Both the position numbers and the translations under genes were made by a program. From Dolomedes plantarius (taxonomy: Eukaryota > Arthropoda > Arachnida > Araneae > Dolomedidae), in contig OU015500.1 of assembly GCA_907164885.2 (NCBI GenBank), positions 51,491,033 through 51,555,032 of the forward strand: a DNA stretch of 64,000 bases, given 5' to 3'. Positions 34,605 through 46,772 of this stretch are shown in pieces. The notes under the pieces were generated by a model. The model did not search any database. It had not been told where the DNA came from and saw only the letters and a program-made list of their open reading frames with translations. Position 1 is the stretch's first letter. The number at the start of each line of letters is the position of its first letter.

Positions 34605-35360
34605 AAAAAAAATCAGTGTGTCAGTAAAATAAATCATAGAAAAATGTGTGAATGCTATAGACTTTTGTAAAACAAGAAAGTTTTTTTTTTCAAAATAACG
34701 TTTTACCTTTAAATACATTACATTAATATTTTTCTACATAAGTGTAGACTGTTTATTTTAACTAAGGTCCGTTAATTGTTTATCTTTCATTCCAAAGTGT
34801 ATTATAAGAGTATGCACTGTAAAATTACTATAATGAAAATAACGTAAGTCTACAAAATCAGTTGTTATGTAATGGCATATAAAAATTAGAAATACTTAGA
34901 ATATGTAAGTTTTCTGTAAAAATATCAAATTTTGAATATTTTATTTGCAATATATATTATTATTATTATATATTATTATTTTAATGTACTGTTAAATATA
35001 TATTATTATTTTAATATACTGTGAAGGAAATTTTAAAAAAATGCAAATTGCGTCACTTTTTCATAAAAATATCCATTTTGAAGCTCTTTGCGGAGCTAGA
35101 AAATATTTTAGCAGAGCAATAAAATTTTATATTCTTTATTGCAATCTTAATAGACAACTTTTGAAAACACATGCATATTGAAATTAAATAAAAAGGTTTT
35201 TCGCTCCTCCCTACTGCACGTGTCTTACGCGCTAATATAAATTATAAATTGCAATATTCCAAGGTTAAAATTTAAAAGAGGGGTCTAACATTATTAAATG
35301 AATAATTTTGAATCCGCGTTAAATGTAATTTAATAGGAGGACGCAGATTTTCGCAATACA
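34605..35360. other. no gene seen
   Basis: AT-rich DNA with (ATT)n-like patches at about 34950-35010. Confidence 0.6.
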
Positions 35361-35364
35361 TACT

Positions 35365-35365
35365 G

Positions 35366-35425
<60 letters not shown>

Positions 35426-35450
35426 TTGTTTGTGTGTGTATGTGTGTGTA
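35365..35450. repeat. compound microsatellite (CA)n(TA)n(GT)n
   Basis: CA, then TA, then GT runs; the CA and GT arms are reverse complements around the TA centre, so it can form a hairpin. Confidence 0.95.
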
Positions 35451-36529
35451 CGTAAATTATTCGGTATATATAAATGATAAAAAAATAACTATAGGGAAAT
35501 TAATTATCATTTTCATAATTTCTAATAGATTAAAAATATTCAAAAGGAAAAAAAAATACGACAAATTTCGTGAAATGAGTGGGACATATATGTGGAACAT
35601 GGGTTAAGAACCATTCACGTAGAGATATGTGTCGAGAATTATAGCTTCAGCATAATAGTTCTCTCGGTGAAGCTCTATTTGTTTTTTTCAGTTTGATGTT
35701 TGCTCTTTTGTAAGATTGAAATTGTGTTTTTTGTTTTACCGCAATCCCCTTTGTGACTCAAAGAGTGATTTATTTCTTCCTTAATTTTTCCTATTGTCGG
35801 AAAACTGAGATTTTCTTTGTGGCTCTAAGCAATTATAACAAAGTTGTTTCTTTCTTACTTCGCAGATTTTGTATTGAACCCACAAATTGTGAACTTTCTA
35901 CAGTTATAAGTTGGGTGACTATCTTTACAAAAAGGGACAGCTAAATTTTACGTTTGTTTTTATTATTAAACCCTTGTATTTGAGTAAAAATTCTGTCGTT
36001 GGTTTCATAAGGAGAATACGTTTGGATACTTTCTGATATCTGACTTTTTCTGGCAGGCTCCCTGTCATGGAACTTTGATGTTTTAAGTGACATCGCTTAT
36101 TGCTTTCGGCACTCTCTATCTAATTTTACATTTATTAACACGAAATCTGTCAATTTGGTTTGTCCCAGATTCAAAAGTTTTAACTCTCGTAAATACTTTA
36201 AGGCATTGTAAATTAATTTGTGGAGTCCATTTTCTGGTTCATAATCATTTTTTTATATAACGCTTATATAAGCGTCTGTTATAAAATGCTTTGGAAACGT
36301 CCCGAAACTTGCCATCTGATGTCTATATTATTTCGGCTTCTTCCTCGAGAAAAGCGAATAGATATTGAAATATTTCTCAGAAATCTTAATATCCATTATT
36401 TGCAATTAAGGTGTTGAATAGGCTTTTAAAATTGCCTACCTCTTCTTGGCGACCACGAAATTTTAGAATATTGATATCTGGTAATTTAATAGACTTGACA
36501 AACTCCAGTGAGAGACAAATTCTGCCTCA
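35451..36529. other. no gene seen
   Basis: AT-rich DNA; frames of 63-65 codons at 35753-35944 and 36220-36417 have no recognisable content. Confidence 0.5.
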
Positions 36530-37261
36530 GGGCACTCAGAACATCTCGACAAAGCGATTTTAGTGAAATTTTTATGAGCGTGTATTTAATTGAAGAATAC
36601 AGATGTAAGCAAAATATTTATATACCAGTAAATACATACATTACATTTTATATTTAAAGTGAAATGGAAGTATTATGTTAAAAATTTAGTTTATTGTGGC
36701 AATTTAAAAACTTGTTAAATATTTGATACTATATGTCAGTTAGGTAGACTTTTCTAAAAATCTATTAAATTTATCTCCTTGAAATTTGGTACCATAACAT
36801 ATAATATATTAGTTGACAATAATACGAAGAATTTTGCTTCTAAGTTAGAATAAAATCAAATTAAAAATTTGCTAGTGGAAAACTTCAAAAAACATAAATA
36901 TTTTAACTACACATTTTTTGTTATTTTCAATTTCCTACACCTAGAAGCAAAATACTTCATATTATTGTTAATTAATTTATTATATGTTACCATGTAAAGT
37001 TTAGAATAGATAAATTCAACAGATTTTTAGAAAAATGTATCTAACTGACAAATAGTATCAAACATTTAACAAGTTTTTAGATTGCTACAATAAACTACAT
37101 TTTTAACATAATTTTTCCATTTTACTTTAAATATAAAATATAATGTATGTATTTACTGATAAATAAATATTTTGCATATATCTGTATCCTGCAATTAAAT
37201 ACATGCTCATAAACATTTCAAATCGCTCGATTTTGGTTGTCGAGATGTTCTGTGTGCCCTT
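36530..37261. repeat. large imperfect palindrome (foldback), arms about 330 bp
   Basis: 36530-36862 matches the reverse complement of about 36921-37261, with scattered substitutions and small indels; the centre of about 58 bp is unpaired. Matching landmarks are GGGCACTCAGAACATCTCGAC against GTCGAGATGTTCTGTGTGCC, GTAAATACATACATTA, AACTTGTTAAAT and TTTTGCTTCTA. Confidence 0.85.
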
Positions 37262-37565
37262 CAGTTCAAGTATACAATGCTTAGAAGGAAAGAATTGAAG
37301 ACAAACCTCCAACGTATCCATTTTAGAATGCAAAGTAGCGAGTTGTTTAATTGCATCACCAAAGTTTGTGCCGTCCGGTAATGAACCCTTTCGATAAGTC
37401 TTTGAGAGATGACTTGATTTCTTCAATTCTGTAATGAAACTGTTTTAATTGTACGATATTAATCCTCACGATTTCCATCGAAACTGTCCAAATTACTTTC
37501 TATACGATTAATTTCTGCTTCACAGTACCTCGTATACTGTTGAGTTTCTGAAGATCAGACATGGT
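37127..37565 (-). pseudogene. gag-like remnant, possibly BEL/Pao
   Basis: On the minus strand an ATG at about 37563 begins MSDLQKLNSIRGTV, continues after a one-base shift as EAEINRIESNLDSFDGN, and after another shift as KKSSHLSKTYRKGSLPDGTNFGDAIKQLATLHSKMDTLE. The first part has the pattern LKxxRGxxxxxINRIExNLxSF seen at the N-terminus of BEL/Pao gag proteins, but the match is from memory and weak. The C-terminal portion (37127-37261) lies inside the right palindrome arm. No pol follows. Confidence 0.35.
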
Positions 37566-37729
37566 GATTTTAAGAACCTTTTTTTTGCTGTCAACAGACC
37601 ACTAAAAGGAATATGACTGCAAGCTTGTTAAGTTACATTTAACAATTAACATGACATTAAGTAACAATTAACATGTGATATTTAAAACCATGAATTAACA
37701 ATCCGAATAAATATTATTAAATAATGAGT

Positions 37730-38010
37730 TTGAAATACATTTTCGATGTTTATCAAAGAAAGAAGCTTGGGATATTCTAATCTCAACACACATACTAAAA
37801 GCCTCAAATGAGTTAATTTACCCAAGGGCCATTAAATCTCGCATTAAATTTCGTGGGTAGGAAACTTCGAATTTTAAGGAATACGGTACGTGAAGGAATC
37901 ATTAACTTCTGACCTGATGCAACCTCTACTTATTCATTATACTTTCAAACAGCGTCACACACTCCGGATTTATAATGTACGCATATTTAATGGAATCAAA
38001 TTAACTAGAG
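37730..38010 (-). repeat. dispersed repeat family D, copy 1
   Basis: Shares CTAAAAGCCTCAAATGAGTT, ATTAAATCTCGCATTAAA, GAATCATTAACTT and TTATAATGTA blocks in order with copy 3 at 48660-48970. It lies upstream of the gag-like remnant on the minus strand, so it could be its LTR or leader; strand is assigned on that basis. Confidence 0.7.
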
Positions 38011-40037
38011 CAAAAGAGATGTTATCGGGATAGAATGTGATAAAACGTCCACCTAAAACAAATGGAAGCTACATTAAATAATATGAGATCGCGAAAATGA
38101 ATTGTATAAATATGTTGATATTCATCAAATAAAGAGTTGCTCTATTATCGAAGCAATCCTAAAGCTAACCATAAAACAAAGTTAATCACTTTAAAAAATA
38201 CACAGTATTTACATATTGACATATATTTCTTTTTCAAATAGTTAAGCAGAAACCAAATAAAGTGTAAAGGTTTGTTAACCCTGGAAAATGAATATTAAGA
38301 TGTATACTTTTATAAAATGCCTTATCATAATTGTAAGAAGATTATCATTAATTCGTAAAGTCTGTTGATTTAGTTTTTTTAACGTGTAATTGAGTGATAA
38401 TTTAATAATTTTCGTTAGAAATATTTTAATCTGGCAGTAATGGAATTAATTAAATTTTATTTGGAAAATTTATTAGAGAAATGCAGCTTAGATATTTTGT
38501 CGTTTTGAAATAACTACTTAAAATAATCAGACTAAAAATGTTCCAGCACTAAATCCATCATTTTATCAATTCAATAAATTAGAGTTGTGATTGCATAAGT
38601 TTGAAAGCTGAGTATGTATTTTAAAAAGAAGGGGAGACTTTGTTTCCAAAAATGAATTCAACAAAAATTCTTCAAAAATATATGCCAATAAATAAGTTAA
38701 TGAGCATATAAGATACATATACTTATGCAGAATATATGTATATATATATATATATATTTGTGTGTGTGCGATAAATCGTAATTTTCTCAATATTACCATA
38801 GATTGTAAGTTATAAAAATGACGTGTTGGAGGTATTGCACATTCAAGTAATTTTTATTTTGTTTCTCAATTCTTAATTCCCACAAAGATTCGTTTCATAT
38901 AAGAGCGAATCGTATTGTCAGACTACACCTCAATATTACGTAAACAGCAAAGGAATCGTCTTAATGTGTGGAATGCCTACCCTAGAGTTTTATCCAGTAA
39001 GACAGATATAATACGTTCTTTAGGCGTTTCATTATAAATGTTTCTCAGTTGGAATATAATAAGAAATTGAAGCTTGTTTCAAAATTTTTTTCTCGTATTT
39101 CTGGTAAGAAAGGGGCAAAGCAGGATGGACAAGCGAATCAGGCATCCATTAAAAGCTCGATGGTGGACAAAGAAATCTGAATTTTCTTTGTCCACCATTG
39201 TTTTTGGGAAATAAATACTATGGTCCAAGATTTCCAGAAATCCTCAGAGGATTAAGAACCGAGGTTTTCAATCGAAGAAAAAAGTAAATGCAGTTTGAAA
39301 GTCACAATACTTTATGCAGAATAGATAGTAAAATCATGATTAGACACCTTAAATATTAATAGTGCTTATATAACTTTAAATTAAAATTGGGCCTTAACAA
39401 TGTTTACAAAATGAATGCTTTAGTTATACCGTATTTTCCTCTTCAATGTAGGAATTATTACCCACTCAATAATACCAAGAATTGCAGTTTAAGAATAACT
39501 TCTTTCGTGCAAAATATTTTCTGATTTAATTTTTCTGTTACTATAATTAGAGTTCAGTCATTAATAACACATTACGTTCTTTTAGGTAAAAAAAAAAAAA
39601 AAAAAACAAGCTGTTAAAAAACGATGAATAAAATGTACATTAGCTGCAGGAAAGGTTATTTCGGATATATTCTTATACCCATGTCTTTTCTTGCCGTAAT
39701 TTGAACAAAGAATATACGGTCTTGGGATTTAATTAGTCAAAAATTGAGAAATTCTTCTTGAAAAGTATCGAAAGAAGAAACATTTTGTGACTTAATCAGA
39801 TACCAAAAACGAGGGCTAGTAAAAAAAGTGTTCAATGCCGTTATCTTTATGTTATATTTTTCGAAGGATCTATAATTATCAAATCCCAATTTACTGCAGA
39901 TGATGAAGGATTTTCTATGAAAATAATCCTGCATATACAAATAGAAGGACTGTTAACATATTCGCAAAAGAAGTGCTTTGTAAAATGTTTACTAACATTA
40001 TATGTTTGTTTATATCAAAGCATAACTTTCAGGTATG

Positions 40038-40040
<3 letters not shown>
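38011..40040. other. no gene seen
   Basis: AT-rich DNA with a short TA run at about 38739-38758 and an A run at about 39589-39607. 39167-39201 is a short foldback: GACAAAGAAATCTGAATT is followed by AATTTTCTTTGTCCACCA-type complement. Confidence 0.5.

Positions 40041-40121
<81 letters not shown>
40041..40121. repeat. (TA)n array
   Basis: TA repeat that ends at CAGTAACCACCGC, the left end of the next candidate element. Confidence 0.95.
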
Positions 40122-40124
<3 letters not shown>

Positions 40125-41276
40125 TAACCACCGCTTATAGTGGTCAGTGGTTATAAGAATCAATATCGCAAAAGCAAAAACAAATGTGTTATTTCCATGT
40201 TAAAATTTTCGATTTAAAGAATCAATCTAAAAATCAGTTTACACTCTTCACTTTCCTTTCATTTTTCCAACAAAGCTACCTAAACCCTCAAAAGGTACGA
40301 AGTTCTTTCTTTATTTTTTTTTAAAGAAAGTGTGATAAGATGGGATGGAATACAGTCGAAAAATGCATCCCTTTCTTTGTTAGACATTACATAATAATTT
40401 CTCCTTAAACGTTTTAGTTAAACACTGTCCTATAAGCTTGACCCTGGGGCATCCTACCTGTGCGGATCCGATTTCACTTTTCTCCACTGATAAACAAAGA
40501 CAAGGACTCTTTTTTCCCACCTCCCATATCCTGGTTGCGTCTTCCTGAACCCTGAAACACATAAATCTGCGGGGAAGTGTCCACTATCATTTAGGCAAAC
40601 GTGACATTATTAGATTCAGCACGTTATCAAACCGTGAAACATAAGATAGAAGGTGAATCTTCGTCTCAGATTATTGGTATTGAAAGAGGTATAACAGCCT
40701 CCTGAAAACTTCATTACGTCAAACTACCATAGAAAACTTTTTCTTGCACCCTTCCTGTAGTTGAAATGTTAAACTGTTAAGCAGGCATATTGTAAGGAAT
40801 ATTGAATTTTTTTCTTCTGTATAATCATGCCTATCTATTTATAGGTCTAGAAAATAAGTTGAATTTTTAAAATTATAAAAATAATTTTAATAAAAGATAA
40901 TTAACGTAAATTAAAGAGTATTTTATGGTAAATTATTTAATATATGTATATATAGGTGTGTGTGTGTTAATGTCCAAAAACCTAAATATTGGCTATAAGA
41001 ATCAACCGCTTATAAGATTCAAAAACAGTAATAACAATCGTGATTCTTACAATTCACAAAAGTAATGGGTCCCGTCGTCTAGACATACGCGCGTGAAAAC
41101 TGAAGACCAGCCGCTACAAAGCAAAACCTGTATACGCAGCCGAGGGTTAATTTCCCATGTTCGGCGATCAGTGTCATTCATGTAGGGCACGAAGCTGCCG
41201 GACAATCGGTACAGATCCATCATCCACACAAGGCACCCCGAGCCCCCAACGTGATTCTTATAAGCGAAATTCACTA
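40122..41276. mobile_element. candidate non-autonomous Tigger-like element
   Basis: The left end reads CAGTAACCACCGCTTATAGT; the reverse complement of the right end reads TAGTGAATTTCGCTTATAAG. GGTTATAAGAATCA-type words recur just inside the left end (40152) and near 40990-41020 in both orientations. TA lies on both sides. No transposase is found. 41098-41165 inside resembles 12476-12535. The end match is imperfect, so the boundaries are tentative. Confidence 0.4.
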
Positions 41277-41505
41277 TATATATAAATAAAATGGTCTCTC
41301 TTAATAAACAAATTTGTTTATAGCAGGCCATACATGACCTTACAGCGACACGTCCAGCTTACATCTGGCGAGAGTAGAAAAGTAGCTGTCAACGGGTTGC
41401 CAGAAATTAGCGAGGAAGGTTAGTATTGACAAAAGACGGAAAGGTTACCATAGAGTGAAAGAACTCTGATTACAGGCGATTAGAGGTGGTTAAAATTTAT
41501 TACTT

Positions 41506-41572
<67 letters not shown>
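41506..41572. repeat. (CA)n(TA)n array
   Basis: CA repeats passing into TA repeats, ending at the left end of the DD41D element. Confidence 0.95.
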
Positions 41573-41576
<4 letters not shown>

Positions 41577-42883
41577 TGCTGTATATATATACAGATACAC
41601 ATTTTTTAGACGATGTATATTGTATTCACAAAACTAAATTACATAAAATTCTTGTGTTTTAAATGTTCTATTTGACATCCCTTATTCTGAACTATCTCTC
41701 GACACCGCAATTTCCAGGATAATAATGCCTTTTGAAGTGTCAGAAGAGGTATTCTATCCCATTCCACCTGAACAGATTTCCAGAGCCCTGTAAGGGTTTT
41801 GGGACGACGTTTGGATGATGCAGATTTTAAAAGTCCGAAAGCACAAACATTCATAGGTGATACATCGGGAGATTTAGTAGGGATATCAGTGAAGGGTATG
41901 GCCTTGATACCAGTTTTTTGTTCCATTTCTTTTAGGAAATTTACAGTGGATTTTGATGTGTGACTGCTAGCTTTGTCCTGATGAAGTCTCACAGATTGAT
42001 GGCACAGTGGGTAAAGCGATGGTTTTTCATTCAGAAAAATTGGCGATAAAATATGTTCCTGATAGTATTTGGAGTTAATCTTGACGTTTTTTCCACTCTC
42101 TTTATTTTTAACTTGCCATTATAAGAAAAACCAGCGACAATCATGAATCCCTTAGAAAAACTTTCTTTCGATTCTTTGAACCATGTACTTAAATATTTTT
42201 CTCCCCTTTTATAATAATAAATGGCTCTTTTTTTGTTGCAATCATTTAAATACACCCATGATTCATCTATTGTGACAATTGTTTTTCATTTTTCTTTGGA
42301 TAAGTGTTTCTCATATAGAATTCTGCAGCGTGTCCTGCGTTCAGCGATATGATTTGGAAGAAGACGATGCACATTGCGTTTTTTCGCTTTCTTAAGATTT
42401 AAATCAACGTTTATCATTTTGTTTACAGTGGACACCGAGCATTTTAATGATTTTGCAACTGTCCTTTGACTAGACGGATTTTCTTTTAACATTAAACAAC
42501 GTAGCTTTGCAATAGTCGAAGATGTCCGTTTTTTCCTTGGAAACTTGTTTGGAATTTTTGTCCCACTTGAGGCTCCAATTTGACGTTTTTTTCCTTTCTT
42601 GTTGACGATATTACCTATCGACGCTTTAGATATCACAAAACCATGACTCTCTCGTCGTTTTTGGATAACGGAGTATGCATATTTCTCTTCGGAAAGAGCA
42701 TAAATGTAGTCTTCGAACCACTGCTTTGTTAAAAACGCCATTTTGAATAAAAACAAAACTTTCAAGCCGCAGACGATAATTTTGACTTTTAAAAACATAG
42801 TACAATTGCAATTATTTCTTTTGCAGCAAACGATTTTTTATTATCGCTTACCAAAATCGTCTAAAAAATGTGCGAACAGCCTC
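41573..42883 (-). mobile_element. mariner-superfamily element, DD41D type
   Basis: CACATTTTTTAGACGAT (41598-41614) is exactly inverted at 42857-42873. The right end starts at CCTC followed by TA (42884-42885); the left end is blurred by a small TA-rich insertion or lies at 41573. Both flanks are (TA)n arrays. A broken transposase fills the interior on the minus strand. Confidence 0.75.
41639..42741 (-). pseudogene. mariner-superfamily transposase, DD41(D to N)
   Basis: From ATG at 42741 (MAFLTKQWFEDYIYALSEEK) the N-terminus carries a basic helix-turn-helix region (SSQRTVAKSLKCSVSTVNKMI). A TGA at about 42286 replaces a probable Trp; the same frame continues with TIDESWVYLND, the first catalytic Asp. 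A frameshift falls between 42031 and 41992. The last frame reads RLHQDKASSHTSKS (second Asp) and TKSPDVSPMNVCAFGL, where the third acidic residue is Asn. The spacing from the second Asp to this Asn is 41 residues, the DD41D spacing reported for the rosa group of the IS630/Tc1/mariner superfamily. Together with the stop and frameshift this copy is dead. Confidence 0.8.
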
Positions 42884-42931
42884 TATATATATATATATAT
42901 ATATGTGTGTGTATGTGTGTGTATGTGTGTT
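42884..42931. repeat. (TA)n(GT)n microsatellite
   Basis: TA repeats right of the DD41D element, passing into GT with A interruptions. Confidence 0.9.
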
Positions 42932-44590
42932 TATATTAGGCATAATATGAACTTCTTTATCTCTTTAGATATTTGAGAATCCTGTTTATATAAACTATTA
43001 TCGTAATTGGTAGAAAACTAGTAAAATTACTATTATCAAACAATGCGAAATACACAGAGGAAAAAACCAAAGACATCATAAAAAAGCACATGAGATGTTA
43101 TATTTCCAAATCAAGACAATTTTTTCTGTCTGTAATTCAGAAAATTTTGCATCCGACCTGTTATAACATTCGTTTAAATGCTGAAATATATCATCGTTTA
43201 ATATTAAAGTAACTAAACTAAGGTATGTAGATTAAGCAATGACGTTTATCAAATATGACGTAAAATGTAGCTTTTTAGAGGAATAGTATATTTTACAAAT
43301 ATTTTAAGAACATTTTATTCCATATAAATATTAGAACTCAATATAATCCTTTTTCATAGAAGTCGAACTACTAATTTTCGGGTTATGTGTAGAACTGGTG
43401 AAAATATTGAACATAAGAATATGTTTAAGCATTTCCCAACTTTTCTAACTTTTATTAGTATTTACGATATAGAATGTACTTGTGTTATAACAGTACTAAT
43501 TTGACACAGTATTGTCAACAGTTTAGACCAAGAAACATTTGTAAGGAATAGGTGATATAGTACACCTATAATTCAGTGTGTAAAAGTTTTAATAATTTTG
43601 AATCCCATTATAAAAATTCTTCGGAAAATACGCTTACGTGGAGTCAGAAAGAGAGACAATGTGCTTTAAAATACAAGATGCAACACAGGCTGATAAAGTA
43701 ACACAGGCAGTTTGTTTACGTAGTAGAAATTATTAAAGTTTATTAAACATAGCTGCCTGTCATAGAGTATTTTCCTTTATTAACTTTAATAATTTCCTTC
43801 TAGTATCTCGCTGGAAAAAAATTATAAAAATGGTGTTAAAAATGCATCTTTTAAATCCTGATAGTACATTTGAATGAATTCATATCGTAAACACCTTCAA
43901 AAAATCATTCGTCAGTTGTTAATTAATGTATTTTTGTATAACAGTTTACAATACTTAATCAACACTATAATCCAAGAATTTTCAGCACTATGCATTAATT
44001 ACAATAATTTCAAACCAAATTAAAAGGACAGTTTTAAAAAACCCTAAAATATTGTTCTGAATTTTTCAAGATAAAATTAAAACATTAGTTTATATAAACC
44101 CTCTCGATATAAGTTATCTGATACTCTTGATCAATCAACTGATATCTTAGTGATAAACATGTTTTGGGACATATCGTCAGTAATCTTATAACTGTATATA
44201 CTTTAAAACTGCATAGTAGTAACTAAACATATAATTTTCACTTAACATGTATTTGATAAAATGATTAACAATGTCATTTAAAATCAATGAAGATGTCGTA
44301 GAAGCATCATTAATTACTTCCTCAACATTTATTTGGGCTGTATGACAAATAGTGTAGTTATTAATTAACTGAATTTCGAGCAAATTTTCTGTTTCGGAAC
44401 ATGAAACTCGTATCTTTTCCTGCAACAATTCATAGAATATTTTAATATAAGATATTATAATAAATGATATAATGAAAATCAGTAATTAAAAAAATTTAAT
44501 ATTATCAAACAATGTGTTTGAAGAAAAACTTACTGATAGTCACTAAAAAAATATTATCGAAGAGATTTAATAATTGTGACATAGTAAACT
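42932..44590. other. no gene seen
   Basis: AT-rich DNA. An inverted repeat pairs GAAATTATTAAAGTTTATTAA (about 43726) with its complement near 43778-43798. An 80-codon minus-strand frame at 44186-44428 (MLQEKIRVSCSETENLLEIQ) is not recognised, but it sits next to repeat family D copy 2 as the gag-like remnant sits next to copy 1. Confidence 0.45.
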
Positions 44591-44599
44591 CTAAGCTTG

Positions 44600-44790
44600 A
44601 CATAGTTAAATTACTTAAGTGTCATTAAATTTTGCATTTATCCCCGGGAATGATTAAAAGTAAATTTGAGGGAATCCGGTCACTAAAACGAATCATTAAC
44701 TTTTGATCGTATGCATCGTATAATATCTCATTACATTCTGAAACACATGCTCTGTCGCACATTCCAAATTTATTATGCATATTTTATTCA
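44600..44790 (-). repeat. dispersed repeat family D, copy 2 (diverged)
   Basis: Shares GTCATTAAATTTTGCATT, CGAATCATTAACTTTTGATC and the CATTxCAAATTTATTATG end with copies 1 and 3 but has more changes. Confidence 0.55.
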
Positions 44791-44867
44791 ATAAGAACAA
44801 CGCATAAATTTTCTTTTAAAAGCAGTTTGTGTCATTTTAAAAAAATTAACTCGTAAGTATTTGATAG

Positions 44868-44869
<2 letters not shown>

Positions 44870-44955
<86 letters not shown>
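44870..44955. repeat. (TA)n array
   Basis: About 85 bp of TA with no recognised element at its edges. Confidence 0.95.
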
Positions 44956-44957
<2 letters not shown>

Positions 44958-45437
44958 TTTCTAATGAATATTTACTCTAGGGTGATTGACGCTTTTACGA
45001 CCAAAGTCCTATTAATTTTGCCAATTGCTGTCATTTGAAATAAAATTACGTTGAAAATATCTTGACTGATTTCTTTGAAGTATCTCCAAAATACCACGTG
45101 ATTTGTTTGCTTATTTCCAACTCCGCATTTCTCTCTTCTATTAAAACTGGAATGAACATAATTTAAACAAAATTACGAACCAAAAAGTTTGTGCAGACAT
45201 CAGATAAACTACTTTGAATTTACTCTCGTTGAAAACTGATTACTTCAGTCCCAAACGAATTTGATAGAATATCTCTGAAAGAAAAATGTAATTAAGTTTC
45301 AATAGAATATACTGGGCAGAAAGAAACATACAATATTGACAAAATAAAAAAGCAATGCTATGAAGGTCAGTGGCTAGAATGCTGAATATTGTACTTAACA
45401 TTTTTTATGAATACATCGAAAATTGAATAATTGAAGG
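44956..45437. other. no gene seen
   Basis: AT-rich DNA. Confidence 0.6.
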
Positions 45438-45987
45438 CCTTATTTAAATAGTGGGCCAACTCCACTTTAAAAAAAATAGTGTTAGCCCACTTTCTTGTTC
45501 ATACAAGTCATTTCTATCTTATTTTAAATCTGGTACAATTCCAGCTTATTTCTGCTGCCAACAGAGTACATTACAAATCGGACTTCGGCAGTCCTTTCTC
45601 ACTCATAAGGCTCTCATAAGGCTCTGTATCTCAGAGCTTTCATAAGGCTCTGATCTTATCTTATGAGTCATATTTCGAGGAATCGGAGAAAAATGATAAA
45701 TAAAGTTTAATCATACAGTGAAATAAATATTGATTCAATCATTTAATAATTGATTATTTCAGAAGAAATGTGTAGAGAAAGTAATATTTTTTTTAAAAGT
45801 ATAAAATTTTAAAGTGCAAGATGTGTTTCTCGCTTAGGTCCATATTGCTTCATACTATATTAAGATAAGAGCACTCCATATTGCTTCATACTATATTAAG
45901 ATAAGAGAGATTGGATAAGAGCACTCATAAGGCTCTGTATCTCAAAATGAATAAGAATGGAGTTGGCCCCCTATTCAAATAATTTAA
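45438..45987. mobile_element. non-autonomous DNA element, family B, with TIRs
   Basis: TTATTTAAATAGTGGGCCAA near the left end is inverted as TTATTTGAATAGGGGGCCAA at 45957-45983, both continuing into CTCCA. ACTCATAAGGCTCT words recur near both ends (45600-45665 and 45923-45940). 45839-45907 is a near-perfect 36-bp tandem duplication. No coding sequence. A fragment of the same family lies at 13465-13645. Confidence 0.65.
45673..45864 (+). repeat. inverted repeat, left copy (partner 48070-48256)
   Basis: Nearly the whole 190 bp, including ATCGGAGAAAAATGATAAAT and GTGTTTCTCGCTTAGGTCCA, appears in reverse complement about 2.2 kb downstream. Confidence 0.8.
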
Positions 45988-46031
45988 TTAAAGTAAGCAC
46001 AAGACCTACAAATAGAAATATTCATCTAAAT

Positions 46032-46764
46032 AAGAGGTCGGCAACCTTTTTAACTAGGAGGTCATATTTAAGAAATGCGGGAGTTCGGCGGGCACCACTG
46101 GGTGAAGAGTAGGAAGGGAGTAATATTTAAACATGAAAATATTAATGCGACATAAATTTTGAATACATAAATTTAATTTTAATTTAAACAAAATAATTTT
46201 AAAGTTGATAATGTAATATTTAATATTGCAAATCTGTGGCAAACTCGTTGTTGTGTGCACACAAGTTGAATTCCCAGTTCTCAGGTATTGGTCCAAGTAA
46301 ATGTTAGTAGGGCTTGATCGGTACTTTGATTTTAAGTATTTCATATTAGAAAATAAAGATTCACAAGCATAAGTTGTTGGTATTAAATTCTTCCAGTAAG
46401 GAAACAAAATGTTTGAGAAACTAATAGGTGGCAGCATTTCCATCCCAATAATTTTCTAATTTTAAATTTGGGAAATGTGGTAAATTATCTTTCTCCATAT
46501 TTGATTTCCAGAGCAACAATTTATCTTTTAATGCATTTATTGTACTTATCATAGAAGGAAGGGGAGAATGACGTTGTCGAGAGATCAGTCTGCTCAGTTT
46601 TGGCGATTTATGGTTTTGCGATTTTTAATATTTTTTACTAAAATTATTCATTACGAGCATTTGTTGTTCAACTATCTAAAAAATATATAAATTTAAACGG
46701 CGGGCACCTTAAAATTGTTTCGCAGACACCCTGGTGCACGAGGGCACCACGTTGCCGACCCCTG
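46032..46764 (-). mobile_element. hAT transposon remnant
   Basis: The ends read AAGAGGTCGGCAAC and, reversed, CAGGGGTCGGCAAC. Both sides are flanked by ATCTAAAT (46024-46031 and 46765-46772), an exact 8-bp target duplication diagnostic of hAT. At 733 bp it is internally deleted. The C-terminal part of a transposase is on the minus strand. Confidence 0.9.
46054..46443 (-). pseudogene. hAT transposase C-terminal dimerisation region
   Basis: Residues PTTYACESLFSNMKYLKSKY, then IYLDQYLRTG, match the hAT dimerisation motif (usually STYxCExxFSxMKxxKxKxRS...LTxxxLxxxLR). A second frame upstream (about 46540-46445) reads KDKLLLWKSNMEKDNLPHFP and NYWDGNAAT, the preceding part of the domain. The catalytic RNase H-like core is missing. 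The tail after YLRTG is noise reading into the element end. Confidence 0.75.
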
Positions 46765-46772
46765 ATCTAAAT

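Noticed and set aside
45595..45940. CRISPR-like short repeats (ACTCATAAGGCTCTG)
   Set aside because: Spacing is irregular and the host is clearly eukaryotic; these are subterminal and tandem repeats of a DNA element.
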